A stretch of 64,000 nucleotides of DNA from Dyadobacter sp. SG02 (lineage in GTDB: Bacteria; Bacteroidota; Bacteroidia; Cytophagales; Spirosomataceae): contig NZ_FNYL01000012.1 of assembly GCF_900109045.1 (NCBI RefSeq), positions 62,001 to 126,000 on the forward strand, written 5' to 3'. Position 1 is the stretch's first letter. Each line of letters starts with the position of its first letter. The notes under the pieces are model-generated. The model ran no database searches. It was not told the DNA's origin and saw only the letters and a list, made by a program, of their open reading frames with translations. Below, one piece after another: positions 41,855 through 50,770 of the stretch. A program made the translations under genes and the position numbers.

Positions 41855-43144
41855 CTACTTCTTACTATAAGCAATCTTGAAAATAGTACCATTCAGGTCG
41901 TCGGTCACGTATAGTGCGCCGTCGGGTCCCTGCGCGAGGCCGCACGGGCGGTGCTGAATGGGGCCGGTCGGTTTGGCCAGGTCGGTACCTGCGAAATTGT
42001 CCGCAAAAATCTCCCATTTACCCGGCTTGCCATTTACAAACGGCACAAATGCCACGAGGTAACCTTTTTTCAGCTCCGACGACTGGCTGTGAAATGCAAT
42101 GAATGCGCCGTTGCGGTAACGCGCCGGGAACATATTGCCGGTGTAGAACATCAATGCATTAGGCCCCAAATGCGCCGGGAAAGCCACCAGCGGATTGACC
42201 GTCTTTTCGCCGCCCGTCTTCTTGCCATCGCCGCCGTACTCGGGCGCGAGCATTTTTTTGTTCTGAAAATGATCGTAATAAATGTACGGCCAGCCCGCGT
42301 CGTCGCCCTCTTTCAGCCGGTATAGCGTTTCGGATGGCAGCTCGGCGCTGTGCTTCGGCGTGTAATATTGAGGGTACATGTCGTCGAACTTCCCGCGACC
42401 GTGCGTAGTGGCATACAATGCATTGGTTTTGTTGTCCCAATCGATCCCAACGGCGTTTTTCACACCCGTAGCATAGCGCGTACCGTCGGAAAACTGCTGA
42501 TTGAGCTGCCCGGCCTTGAAACGCCAGATCCCGCCCGCCGAATCGAGGATCGAGCAGGGCGACATACCTTTGGCCGAGTTTGCCGCGCGGCAGTTGTCGT
42601 TATAGGAACCCACCGTTACGTAAAGATTCCCTTTGTTATCCAGGGCAAGCGGCTTTGCGTTGTCGCGGCCGTGGTCGGTTAGCCCGCTGATAATGCTCTC
42701 GGGTTTATCAAAATCGATGATTTCGTCCTTTTCGTTCAGCTTATATCTGAAAACGCCTTTATTCGAAGAGCTGTACAAAAAGCCATCCTTGATCGCGATG
42801 CCGGTACCGGGGTAATCGCCGAAAAGTTTTTGCTCGTCGATCGCGCCGTCTCCATTGGTATCGCGCAGGAGGTAAAGGCCCTTGCCGTCTTTGAGTTTGG
42901 AAAGCTTTACATACATGTCGCCGTTTTTACCCACCACCATATGCCGGGTAGCGCCGAGGTCGGTAGCCAGTATTTTGGCCGAAAAGCCTGCGGGCAGTTT
43001 CAGTTCTTTGGCATCAACAGGCGTGTAGAGGGCTGATTTTTCGAGGGTTTCGCTACGGTAACCGACCAGTACGGTAGCCGCTGCCAGGGTGGCAGCCGCG
43101 AGTACCGACAAGGCGCCGGCCGACCGGATTAAATTTCTTTGCAT
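41855..43144 (-). CDS. PQQ-dependent sugar (glucose/sorbosone) dehydrogenase-like protein
   Basis: A 429-residue beta-propeller protein. The signal or anchor is residues 8-28 (AGALSVLAAATLAAATVLVG). Landmarks include LPAGFSAKILATDLGATRHM, GDYPGTGIAIKDGFLYSSSN, CRAANSAKGMSPCSILDSAG, DWDNKTNALYATTHGRG and LAQGPDGALYVTDDLNGTIF. Such enzymes oxidise sugars in the periplasm using PQQ, though not all relatives have shown activity. It is convergent with the cyclase and near a DUF1080 protein, consistent with extracytoplasmic sugar use. Confidence 0.85.
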   Translation of the reverse strand: MQRNLIRSAGALSVLAAATLAAATVLVGYRSETLEKSALYTPVDAKELKLPAGFSAKILATDLGATRHMVVGKNGDMYVKLSKLKDGKGLYLLRDTNGDGAIDEQKLFGDYPGTGIAIKDGFLYSSSNKGVFRYKLNEKDEIIDFDKPESIISGLTDHGRDNAKPLALDNKGNLYVTVGSYNDNCRAANSAKGMSPCSILDSAGGIWRFKAGQLNQQFSDGTRYATGVKNAVGIDWDNKTNALYATTHGRGKFDDMYPQYYTPKHSAELPSETLYRLKEGDDAGWPYIYYDHFQNKKMLAPEYGGDGKKTGGEKTVNPLVAFPAHLGPNALMFYTGNMFPARYRNGAFIAFHSQSSELKKGYLVAFVPFVNGKPGKWEIFADNFAGTDLAKPTGPIQHRPCGLAQGPDGALYVTDDLNGTIFKIAYSKK

Positions 43145-43268
43145 GCAATCGTAAAATTGGGTGAAAACAATTATTTTAGGTAAAAGCGTACGGGAACGCT
43201 TTTTTAACCAATACCCGAAAGCCGGAGTAACAACAACCCAATTTTAGTACCATTTAACCATTACAGCT

Positions 43269-43595
43269 ATGGCCCCAAATGATCAAGACGACGAATTATA
43301 TGATGATGACCTTCCCGGTAATTATCCGGCGGATGAAGATATTTTCCGCCAGGGCCTTATCGACCCGGACATAGATCCCGAGGACATATCCCGCGTGAAG
43401 CGCGAACTGGACATTGACGCCGATGACTGGAACGAAAAATCGTTCGAAGACGACCTCACCGGCGACGATCTCGACGTGCCTGGCTCGGAATACGATGATG
43501 AAGACGAGGAAATCGGCCGGGAAGACGAGGAAAACAACTATTACAGCCTCGGTGGCGACAACCACGAGAGCCAGGAAGAAAACCAGGGTGACTGA
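43269..43595 (+). CDS. Small highly acidic protein
   Basis: A 108-residue protein dominated by Asp and Glu (for example EDEENNYYSLGGDNHESQEE), with no signal peptide and no domain. Expected to be disordered. It stands alone. I do not recognise it. The frame is long for chance, and the composition is protein-like. Confidence 0.6.
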   Translation: MAPNDQDDELYDDDLPGNYPADEDIFRQGLIDPDIDPEDISRVKRELDIDADDWNEKSFEDDLTGDDLDVPGSEYDDEDEEIGREDEENNYYSLGGDNHESQEENQGD

Positions 43596-43631
43596 TATGC
43601 CAATTTCGCATTATTATCAATAAATCAATAA

Positions 43632-43706
43632 GTTATAGGAATATTTTGAAGATTTTGTAACTTGAATTAGCGTTACGAACAGTTCTCTTCAATATATTCC
43701 TATAAC
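43632..43706 (+). promoter_or_regulatory. 13-base inverted repeat just before a start codon
   Basis: GTTATAGGAATAT (43632-43644) and ATATTCCTATAAC (43694-43706) are perfect reverse complements 49 bases apart; the second arm ends one base before the ATG at 43708. In RNA this could hide the start codon. Confidence 0.55.
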
Positions 43707-43707
43707 C

Positions 43708-45345
43708 ATGAAAAGACGTTTACTATTACTCGCCTTCGCATTGCTACTGCTGCGCATGCCAGCCTTGGCGCAGACCTGCGGATCGCTTAACAACACCATC
43801 ACATTAAGCTCGCAGGCACAGGTGAATGCCTTTTCAACCACCTATCCGGGTTGTACCCAGGTTTTGGGCGATATTCGCGTGGAAGGCGCGGATATTGTCG
43901 ATCTGAATGGGTTAACGAACATTCAGCAAATCGACCGAAGCCTGTGGATCATCAACAATCCGTTGCTAACGAATATGAGCGGGCTGTCCAACCTGAAATC
44001 GACCATGGGGTTTCAGTTAACCAACAATCCGTTGCTTACAAATTTCGCCGGGCTCGAATCGCTTGAGTCGGCTGGCATCACTGTTTCGAACTGCCCTGCC
44101 ATCAATTCGCTTTCAGGGTTACAAAATGTCAAAAATTTAACCTCGCTTCATCTGACGAACACCACCATCGCGGATTTCAAGCCATTGACTTCTCTCGAAA
44201 AATTGGGATATGTTTCGCTCTCTGCACCCAACCCAAACATCAAAAACTTTGACGGGTTGCAAGGACTGACCGAGCTCGGGGGATTCCTCGTCGCCCAAGG
44301 CATGCACATCGATGATTTCAAAGGCCTCGATAACGTTACAAAACTGGGTGCTGCGGATTTTTGGGGAACCTTCGGCAGCTTGCAGGGACTCAACAAGGTG
44401 GATACAATTTCGTCCTGGCTGGTTTTTTTTCCAAATACCAATGTGCCGAACCTGAAAGGTTTCGATTCGCTGAAATTTGTAGACATGTTGATTATTTCGG
44501 GACCCTCTTTTACCAGTTTAGAAGGCCTGGAATCCCTGACAACGGCTTTATCATATATCAGGGTGGTAGACACACAGATAACGAGTTTCAAAGGATTGGG
44601 TAACTTGGAAAATCTCTACCTGGAAGCAACGGGGAATGCCGCATTAGTTAGCCTGGAAGGTTTCGAAAATGTTCATTTTAGCAATTTAATCCTCGCGGGC
44701 TCGCCACTACTAACGCAATGTGCCGTTCCGAGTGTGTGCATGGCCATACACGACAAAGCGCTCGCCATCGGGAATAACGGTACCGGCTGCAATTCTGTGG
44801 AAGAAGTCAGGGAAACACCCCTTTGCCAGGAAATACTCCCGGTGACGCTGCTTTCCTTCCGCGGCCTTCGCACGCCGGAAGGCAACAAACTCATTTGGGA
44901 AACAACCTCGGAAACCAATAACAAGGGGTTTGAGATTCAGCGGAGCCACAACGCCAGGCAGTTCGAAACGATTGGCTTCGTGACGGGCAGCGAGGATGGG
45001 AAAAGTCTACGTACGTACGCATTCACCGACCGTGCGCCTGCGAGCCCCATTACCTACTACCGCCTCAAACAGCTCGACCACGACGGACAATTCGAATATT
45101 CAAGCCTGATCGCGATCAAGGAGGGGCATCTCGCATCGACCATTTACCCCAATCCCGTCCGCGGCCGGCTTAACGTAAAGACTCCCAACACCGCCCAGCC
45201 TTTCAATCTCAAAGACCAGACCGGCCTTACCGTCATGGAATCATCCGTCCTCCCTGCCAACGGCATTGATACCAGCCATTTGCAGAGCGGCTTATACTTT
45301 TTAAGTGTGGGAGAAGAAGTATTCAAAGTGGTGGTGCAGGATTAA
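43708..45345 (+). CDS. T9SS-sorted surface protein with LRR/receptor-L-like repeats
   Basis: A 545-residue surface protein. Signal peptide: LLLLAFALLLLRMPALAQ. Residues about 35-330 are leucine-rich repeats of the receptor-L-domain type (IQQIDRSLWIINNPLLTNMS, LQNVKNLTSLHLTNTTIADF). A linker beginning LPVTLLSFRGLR is a common lead-in to Bacteroidota sorting modules. The C-terminal domain (ASTIYPNPVRGRLNV, then LQSGLYFLSVGEEVFKVVVQ) is a type A T9SS sorting signal. The protein would be exported by T9SS and anchored at the cell surface. The binding partner is unknown. Confidence 0.88.
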   Translation: MKRRLLLLAFALLLLRMPALAQTCGSLNNTITLSSQAQVNAFSTTYPGCTQVLGDIRVEGADIVDLNGLTNIQQIDRSLWIINNPLLTNMSGLSNLKSTMGFQLTNNPLLTNFAGLESLESAGITVSNCPAINSLSGLQNVKNLTSLHLTNTTIADFKPLTSLEKLGYVSLSAPNPNIKNFDGLQGLTELGGFLVAQGMHIDDFKGLDNVTKLGAADFWGTFGSLQGLNKVDTISSWLVFFPNTNVPNLKGFDSLKFVDMLIISGPSFTSLEGLESLTTALSYIRVVDTQITSFKGLGNLENLYLEATGNAALVSLEGFENVHFSNLILAGSPLLTQCAVPSVCMAIHDKALAIGNNGTGCNSVEEVRETPLCQEILPVTLLSFRGLRTPEGNKLIWETTSETNNKGFEIQRSHNARQFETIGFVTGSEDGKSLRTYAFTDRAPASPITYYRLKQLDHDGQFEYSSLIAIKEGHLASTIYPNPVRGRLNVKTPNTAQPFNLKDQTGLTVMESSVLPANGIDTSHLQSGLYFLSVGEEVFKVVVQD

Positions 45346-45464
45346 GTCGGGTATGGGGATAATGCTGGTCCCTTTCACGGGAAATCCATATCTTATATTT
45401 CAACTTAATGCTATATACCGCTATGCTTGAAACTAAAGGCACTGATCAAAACGGGTGAATCCAG

Positions 45465-45662
45465 TTGGATTCAAATCGTCGCATCGCATCCCCATCAAAA
45501 GTGATCGTCGCATTTCCTGAAATCGAAGTTGCTCCGCCCGCTAAGACAGATGAAAATACGCTTCTATGGAGCGACTTTTCTTTCGACAAAAGCCGGCAGC
45601 TATTGAAAAACCTCAAAGGTTCTCTGTCCGACGAAATTATCTCCGAAAGACGAAATGATTAG
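45465..45662 (+). pseudogene. Remnant of PIN-associated antitoxin
   Basis: A 65-residue frame from a TTG at 45465 (or a GTG at 45501), ending at 45660-45662. The C-terminal LLWSDFSFDKSRQLLKNLKG and SLSDEIISERRND resemble small antitoxins paired with PIN toxins. An ATG overlapping its end, followed by a PIN C-terminal fragment, supports a toxin-antitoxin origin. The N-terminus is unclear. Confidence 0.5.
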
Positions 45663-45820
45663 TGCTGAATGCGTACGGCATGGACGGTCTGCGATCTGCG
45701 GATAGCATACAACTGGCCACGGCAGTAGCGCTTAAAGGCACGGCCGATGTGTTTGTGACCTCGGACAAATTGCTGCAATCACTGCTAGACAAAGAACGGT
45801 TAGCGACAAAGCCCGCTTAG
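45662..45820 (+). pseudogene. Remnant of PIN-domain toxin (C-terminal part)
   Basis: An open stretch of 52 codons ends at a TAG (45818-45820) and encodes MDGLRSADSIQLATAVALKG then ADVFVTSDKLL, the typical C-terminal part of a PIN-domain ribonuclease with two of its acidic residues. The first 70 or so residues are absent. An ATG at 45655 overlapping the antitoxin end opens only a short frame, so the middle of the toxin seems deleted. Confidence 0.6.
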
Positions 45821-45884
45821 CGATTGACCAACAAGTATGAATGCGCCAAGCCTTGCTTTTCCCTGAAAAAACCAACCCGGAACC

Positions 45885-47063
45885 ATGGCCGCATTTACGC
45901 CCGAAGCATTTAAGAAAGAGTTTATTGCGATTCTCGATTATTGGGAAAAATACGGGCCGGATCCCGAGAGGGGCGGGTTTTATGGAAGGGTTAATTATGA
46001 AAACCAGCCGGTGAAGGATTCGGCGCGGTCGGTAGTGCTGACGGGACGGCTTTTGTGGACGTTTTCGCTGGCGCACCGGTTGTTGAAAGAAGCTAAATAC
46101 CTTACGCTCGCAGACCGTGCTTACCAGCAATTGGTCAAAAACTTCTTCGATGCCGAGCATGGCGGCGTGTATTGGTCGGTGAATGCGGATGGCTCGCCAT
46201 TGGAAACCAAAAAGCAGATTTACGGCAATGCGTTTGCGATGTACGGACTGGCCGAGTATTACCGCGTTACGCATTTCAAACCTGCGTTGGAAAAAGCCCA
46301 ATCCCTTTTTGAAGTGATTGAAAAGTACGCATTCGATCCGGTTAATGGCGGTTACCGTGAGGCATTTGCGCGCGACTGGTCGGCGACGGACGATTATATT
46401 TTGAGCAAAAGTCCGTGGATCAAGAGCATGAACACGCATTTGCACCTGGTAGAAGCCTATACCAACCTGTACAGCGTATGGCCCGATGCGAAGCTCAAAA
46501 AACAAACTGCCGGAATGCTCGACGTCATCATCACGCACATTGTGAACCCGAAAACAGAAACCATGCAGCTGTTTTTCGATGAAAAGTGGAAAGCCAAGGA
46601 CAATATCGTCTCATTTGGGCACGACATCGAGGCCTCGTGGCTGCTTTTTGAAACGGCGGAGATATTGCACGACGAGAAGCTGATCGCCCGGATGAAAAAG
46701 AAATCCATCGCCATGGCGACTACGGCTTCCAAAGGCCTAGGGCCGGACGGCGCGTTGAACTACGAATACGACCCGGAAACGAAACATACCCAGACCGACC
46801 GTAGCTGGTGGGTGGCAGCGGAGCAGCTCGTGGGCTTTTATAATGCATATCAACTCACGAAAGACCCTCAGTTTAAAACCAAAGCCGAAAAAAGCTGGGA
46901 TTACATCGTCAACGAGTTCGTCGACCACGAGCGGGGCGAATGGTTTGGTACTGTAAAAGAGGACGGTACGCCGGTGAAGGGCGATAAGATCAACTTCTGG
47001 AAATGCCCCTACCACAATGCTCGCGCCTGCGCGGAAATGTGGCGCAGGCTCGGCAAAGCGTAA
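45885..47063 (+). CDS. AGE-family epimerase (cellobiose/mannobiose 2-epimerase-like)
   Basis: A 392-residue (alpha/alpha)6-barrel protein. Landmarks: VVLTGRLLWTFSLAHRLL, QIYGNAFAMYGLAEYYRV, MNTHLHLVEAYTNLYSVWPD, SFGHDIEASWLLFE and SWWVAAEQLVGFYNAY, ending NFWKCPYHNARACAEMWRRL. Conserved catalytic His residues lie in THLHL, GHDIE and YHNAR. The pattern is closer to cellobiose 2-epimerases than to N-acylglucosamine epimerases. It is cytoplasmic, without signal peptide. Its stop abuts the stop of the convergent cytochrome gene. Confidence 0.9.
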   Translation: MAAFTPEAFKKEFIAILDYWEKYGPDPERGGFYGRVNYENQPVKDSARSVVLTGRLLWTFSLAHRLLKEAKYLTLADRAYQQLVKNFFDAEHGGVYWSVNADGSPLETKKQIYGNAFAMYGLAEYYRVTHFKPALEKAQSLFEVIEKYAFDPVNGGYREAFARDWSATDDYILSKSPWIKSMNTHLHLVEAYTNLYSVWPDAKLKKQTAGMLDVIITHIVNPKTETMQLFFDEKWKAKDNIVSFGHDIEASWLLFETAEILHDEKLIARMKKKSIAMATTASKGLGPDGALNYEYDPETKHTQTDRSWWVAAEQLVGFYNAYQLTKDPQFKTKAEKSWDYIVNEFVDHERGEWFGTVKEDGTPVKGDKINFWKCPYHNARACAEMWRRLGKA

Positions 47064-49238
47064 TTAATTCAAAAACATTTCGTCGACAAGCAGCAATGCG
47101 CGCTTGTCTTTGCTGCGGTGCCACGCTGGTATTTTGCTGAGCGGCTTAGCTACTATTTTAATGTAGGACACCTGCTGCGGTTTAAACGATCCCGCCACAC
47201 TTTGCAGCGACGCCCTCTCCCCTTTCACCGGCATCGGCGCCTTGAACTTCGTGAGCAGTTTCATATTATCGCGCGTGGTACCGCCCCATATTTCGACAAG
47301 CTCCGGCGGAAAAATGCCTGTATCCTCCTCCACCATGTAGCGCACGCCCAGCGACGACAGCATTACAGGCTTCTTGAATTCCGACACAAATGCCATGTCG
47401 TTGTCTCTGACCCCCGCCCAGTTATTGGCCCAGGCAGGATTGTTGGCACCGATAACACCCAGTTTATGATCAAAGAACGTCTTCACGCCCTCGGCCTGGT
47501 GCACCCGGTTTAATGGAGCGAGTAATGTGCCGCTATCCGGTTGGTAGGCGCTTTTGTAGTAATCGAAAGTAATCATATCGCTGCCATACCAGCCATTCTT
47601 ATAGGCCTTGGCGCGGATGCTCGTATTGCCGTTGATCACCGTTTTATGGTCTAGCAATGGAGATTTGATGCTATCCGGCTCCGAGCCGTCCATCGTGAAA
47701 CGCACATCGACGCCCTTGATCGGGTGCTGAATGTCCACCACGAGTGACTGCGCGAAAATCGGCGAGGCGTTCTTCATTTGCGGCGGATTGAGTTTCAACG
47801 GGTTCTTGCCATCGTCTTTGAAACCTCCGATGATGGTCATGGCTTTGTTGGCCTGCTGCAATTGCTGCACATCTGCGGCAGATAGCTTCGTATCCCAAAC
47901 GGCCACCGTTTTCACACTTTTCAATTGCGGCAGCAGCCCTTTCAAATCGTTCAGGCCGAGTTTGGTACCCGATAATGTGAGGTTTTGCAAATGCTTCAAC
48001 CCTGCCAGTTCCTTCAAACCCGCCGCGCTGACGTCCGTGAAATTCAGGTCGAGCTTGCGGAGGTTTTCAAATTTGGAGACGCTTTTCAAATCGGCATCTT
48101 TGACAGGCATTTTATTCAAATTCAATGAAATAACCTGCTTGCGAATGTCACCGAGCTCGTCAAGCTGGCCCACATTATAGGCTGATGCATTGTAGATGTT
48201 CACCGCCAATGCGGGTGATTCGCGTGCGAGCGGCAGAATCGTCCGGTAGTCGGTATTCAAAGCTTTGACCTTGTCCTCGTCGGCAGCCGGGAAATCGTAT
48301 TCCTCCTCGTGAGACTGCGGTTGCAGGAATGCCGTGGCCAGCATTCGGAGGGAATCAGAGGCAGGCAAATCGGTCAGTTTTTTATTAAAATCCGCTTTCT
48401 GTTTCACCCATAATGTGAGCAGCGAGATTTCCTGCAAGGTAAGCTGCGCCTTTCCGGATGGCGGCATATGCTTTTTCTCTTCCATCGGTAAATGCACCCG
48501 TTGCAGCAGCAGGCTCATTTGCGGATTGCCGGGTACCAGCAACTTGCCCGATTTCCCGCCCTTCATGATCGATTGCGGGTCGGTCAGGATGAGCTCACCT
48601 TTAAGTTTGTCGGGGTTATGGCAGCTTGTACATTTCTGTTCAAGAATCGGGCGGATTACATTAGTATAAACAACCGCCTTCTCCAATGGCACTTCCGCTA
48701 TTTCCTTTTTACTCGAAATGGGCTCCCATATGAAATTGCTCCCATGCGTGAGCGCGGCTCCGTAATGCCCGGTGAGCACGAGCGCTACCACCGTCAGCAA
48801 TGCACCTGCCTTCGCTGTGACCGATTTGTACCACCGGGCATTCCGAACCCAGTAGATCATCGATGCGAAAAAGAAAATGCCCGCGCCTGTCCATTTGTGG
48901 TAGGTGAGCGTAGCGCCTTCATAGCCTTCCTCCCGCGACAAAAACAGGCCCATGATCACCGTCACAGCCGCGAAAAGCGCGCCTATGAGCAGCAAGCCTT
49001 GCAGAAAGTTGCGGTAAAACGCATTGCCCGCATATTCCGGTCTGAAACGGAAGAATTCCAGCAGCATCGCCAGCAGCAGGATCACGATCGGGAAATGCAG
49101 GATGAGCGGGTGCATCCGGCCGATGGTTTGCAGCCACGCCGGGATCACGAGTTTGCCTTCGAAGAGCAGTAAAAACAGTATGAAAATGTTGGAAGCAACC
49201 AGTAACTGTTCCGCGAAAACCCTGAGTTTCAAATGCAT
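47064..49238 (-). CDS. Membrane cytochrome/LRR/CHB_HEX fusion protein (DUF2231-PSCyt1)
   Basis: A 724-residue multidomain protein. The first about 170 residues have about five membrane segments of the DUF2231 type, containing HPLILHFPIVILLLAMLLEF. Next comes a planctomycete-type cytochrome c domain with the heme motif CTSCH (VIRPILEQKCTSCHNPDKLK) and the axial-Met region KHMPPSGKAQL. Residues about 370-480 are leucine-rich repeats (LRKLDLNFTDVSAAGLKELA). A chitobiase/hexosaminidase-C-type Ig-like domain follows (DVRFTMDGSEPDSIKSP) and a discoidin-like end. It is the last gene of a three-gene operon with DUF1553 and DUF1501 partners and could pass electrons from surface oxidation into the membrane. 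Confidence 0.87.
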   Translation of the reverse strand: MHLKLRVFAEQLLVASNIFILFLLLFEGKLVIPAWLQTIGRMHPLILHFPIVILLLAMLLEFFRFRPEYAGNAFYRNFLQGLLLIGALFAAVTVIMGLFLSREEGYEGATLTYHKWTGAGIFFFASMIYWVRNARWYKSVTAKAGALLTVVALVLTGHYGAALTHGSNFIWEPISSKKEIAEVPLEKAVVYTNVIRPILEQKCTSCHNPDKLKGELILTDPQSIMKGGKSGKLLVPGNPQMSLLLQRVHLPMEEKKHMPPSGKAQLTLQEISLLTLWVKQKADFNKKLTDLPASDSLRMLATAFLQPQSHEEEYDFPAADEDKVKALNTDYRTILPLARESPALAVNIYNASAYNVGQLDELGDIRKQVISLNLNKMPVKDADLKSVSKFENLRKLDLNFTDVSAAGLKELAGLKHLQNLTLSGTKLGLNDLKGLLPQLKSVKTVAVWDTKLSAADVQQLQQANKAMTIIGGFKDDGKNPLKLNPPQMKNASPIFAQSLVVDIQHPIKGVDVRFTMDGSEPDSIKSPLLDHKTVINGNTSIRAKAYKNGWYGSDMITFDYYKSAYQPDSGTLLAPLNRVHQAEGVKTFFDHKLGVIGANNPAWANNWAGVRDNDMAFVSEFKKPVMLSSLGVRYMVEEDTGIFPPELVEIWGGTTRDNMKLLTKFKAPMPVKGERASLQSVAGSFKPQQVSYIKIVAKPLSKIPAWHRSKDKRALLLVDEMFLN

Positions 49239-49283
49239 TTAAAATTCCACCAAAAATTGACCAATGAAACAACTCTCAAAAAA

Positions 49284-50744
49284 TCAGCTGATAATATCGC
49301 GGACCACCTTGCCCGAAACATCCGTGAGCCGGTAGCGGCGCCCCAAATGCTTGAATATCAACTTCTCGTGATTCAGGCCGAGCTGATGCAGGACCGTAGC
49401 CTGGAAATCGTGCACATGCACCGGGTCTTTGGCAATGTTGTAGCCAAGCTCGTCGGTTTCGCCGTATACGATGCCGGGTTTGATACCGCCGCCAGCCATC
49501 CAGATCGTGAAGCAACGCGGGTGGTGGTCGCGACCGTAGTTTTCAGGGGTCAGCTTGCCCTGCGTGTAGCTCGTCCGACCGAACTCGCCGCCCCATATCA
49601 CGAGCGTTTCATCCAATAATCCTCTCTGTTTCAGATCCGTCACCAATGCAGCGGATGCCTGGTCGACGTCCATGGCCTGTTTGGTGATTTCAAATGGCAG
49701 GTTACCGTGCTGGTCCCAGCCCTGGTGATAGAGCTGCACAAACCGCACGCCGTTTTCGGAGAGTTTCCGTGCGAGCAGGCAGTTGGCCGCGTACGTACCC
49801 GGCACGAGGCATTCGGGACCGTACAGTTTGATAATATCATCGGACTCCTTAGACAAATCCATGACCTCGGGCACGGCAGTTTGCATGCGGTAAGCCATTT
49901 CATATTGCTTGATTTTCGCCGCAATCTCCGGATCGCCGAATTCCTGATACGACAGGTCATTCAGTTCCGAAAGTTTGTCGAGCATATCGCGGCGCTCTTT
50001 CCGGTCCATTCCGTCGGGATCGCGCAGGTAAAGCACGGGGTCTTCGCCCTTGCTGAACTGCACGCCCTGGTGTACCGAATCGAGGAAACCGTTGGACCAT
50101 AATTTGGAATACACCCCTTGCCCGTTACCCACGCCGCGGGAGAGCAATACTGTGAAATTCGGCAGGTTTTTGTTCTCATTACCAAGGCCGTAACTCAGCC
50201 AGGAACCCATACTGGGCCGGTTGCCTTGCTGCGAGCCGGTTTGCAGAAATGTCAATGCGGGATCGTGGTTGATCGCCTCGGTGTACATCGAGCGGACAAA
50301 GCACAGGTCGTCCACGATTTTGGAAGTATAGGGCATGAGGTTGCTCACCCACGCCTGCGACTGGCCGTATTGTTTAAAATCCACGAAAGACCCCACGAGC
50401 GGGAATGACGCCTGATTGGCCGTCATACCGGTAAGCCGCTGCGTACCACGCACGGAAGGCGGTATTTCCTGGCCGAACATTTCGCGGAGCTTCGGTTTGT
50501 AATCAAAGAGCTCCTGCTGCGAAGGGGCGCCATTTTGGAATAAATAGATTACCCGCTTGGCTTTGGGTGCGAAATGCGGGATTCCGGGCGCCAGGCCTTC
50601 TTCTTCCAATCCACCGCCTTTCAGCAGGTCGGGCATGAGCAGCGAGCCTAATGCCACGCTTCCGATCCCGAGACTCATCGTGGAGAGGAACCGCCGCCTG
50701 TTGAAACTGAATCCGTGTTCAATGATTTCCTTTTCCATAGTCAT
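49284..50744 (-). CDS. DUF1501 (sulfatase-like) exported protein
   Basis: A 486-residue protein of the DUF1501 family, with an alkaline-phosphatase-like core. The N-terminus has a twin-arginine signal (NRRRFLSTMSLGIGSVALGS). Core landmarks: RVIYLFQNGAPSQQELFDYK, MGSWLSYGLGNENKNLPNF, FVQLYHQGWDQHGN, VIWGGEFGRTSYTQG and NYGRDHHPRCFTIWMAGGGI, with the His and Asp residues expected for metal binding. It lies 26 bases after the DUF1553 gene and 45 before the cytochrome gene. Function of the family is not established. Confidence 0.9.
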   Translation of the reverse strand: MTMEKEIIEHGFSFNRRRFLSTMSLGIGSVALGSLLMPDLLKGGGLEEEGLAPGIPHFAPKAKRVIYLFQNGAPSQQELFDYKPKLREMFGQEIPPSVRGTQRLTGMTANQASFPLVGSFVDFKQYGQSQAWVSNLMPYTSKIVDDLCFVRSMYTEAINHDPALTFLQTGSQQGNRPSMGSWLSYGLGNENKNLPNFTVLLSRGVGNGQGVYSKLWSNGFLDSVHQGVQFSKGEDPVLYLRDPDGMDRKERRDMLDKLSELNDLSYQEFGDPEIAAKIKQYEMAYRMQTAVPEVMDLSKESDDIIKLYGPECLVPGTYAANCLLARKLSENGVRFVQLYHQGWDQHGNLPFEITKQAMDVDQASAALVTDLKQRGLLDETLVIWGGEFGRTSYTQGKLTPENYGRDHHPRCFTIWMAGGGIKPGIVYGETDELGYNIAKDPVHVHDFQATVLHQLGLNHEKLIFKHLGRRYRLTDVSGKVVRDIIS

Positions 50745-50770
50745 CCGTCGCCGTTCATGCCGGCTTTGGT

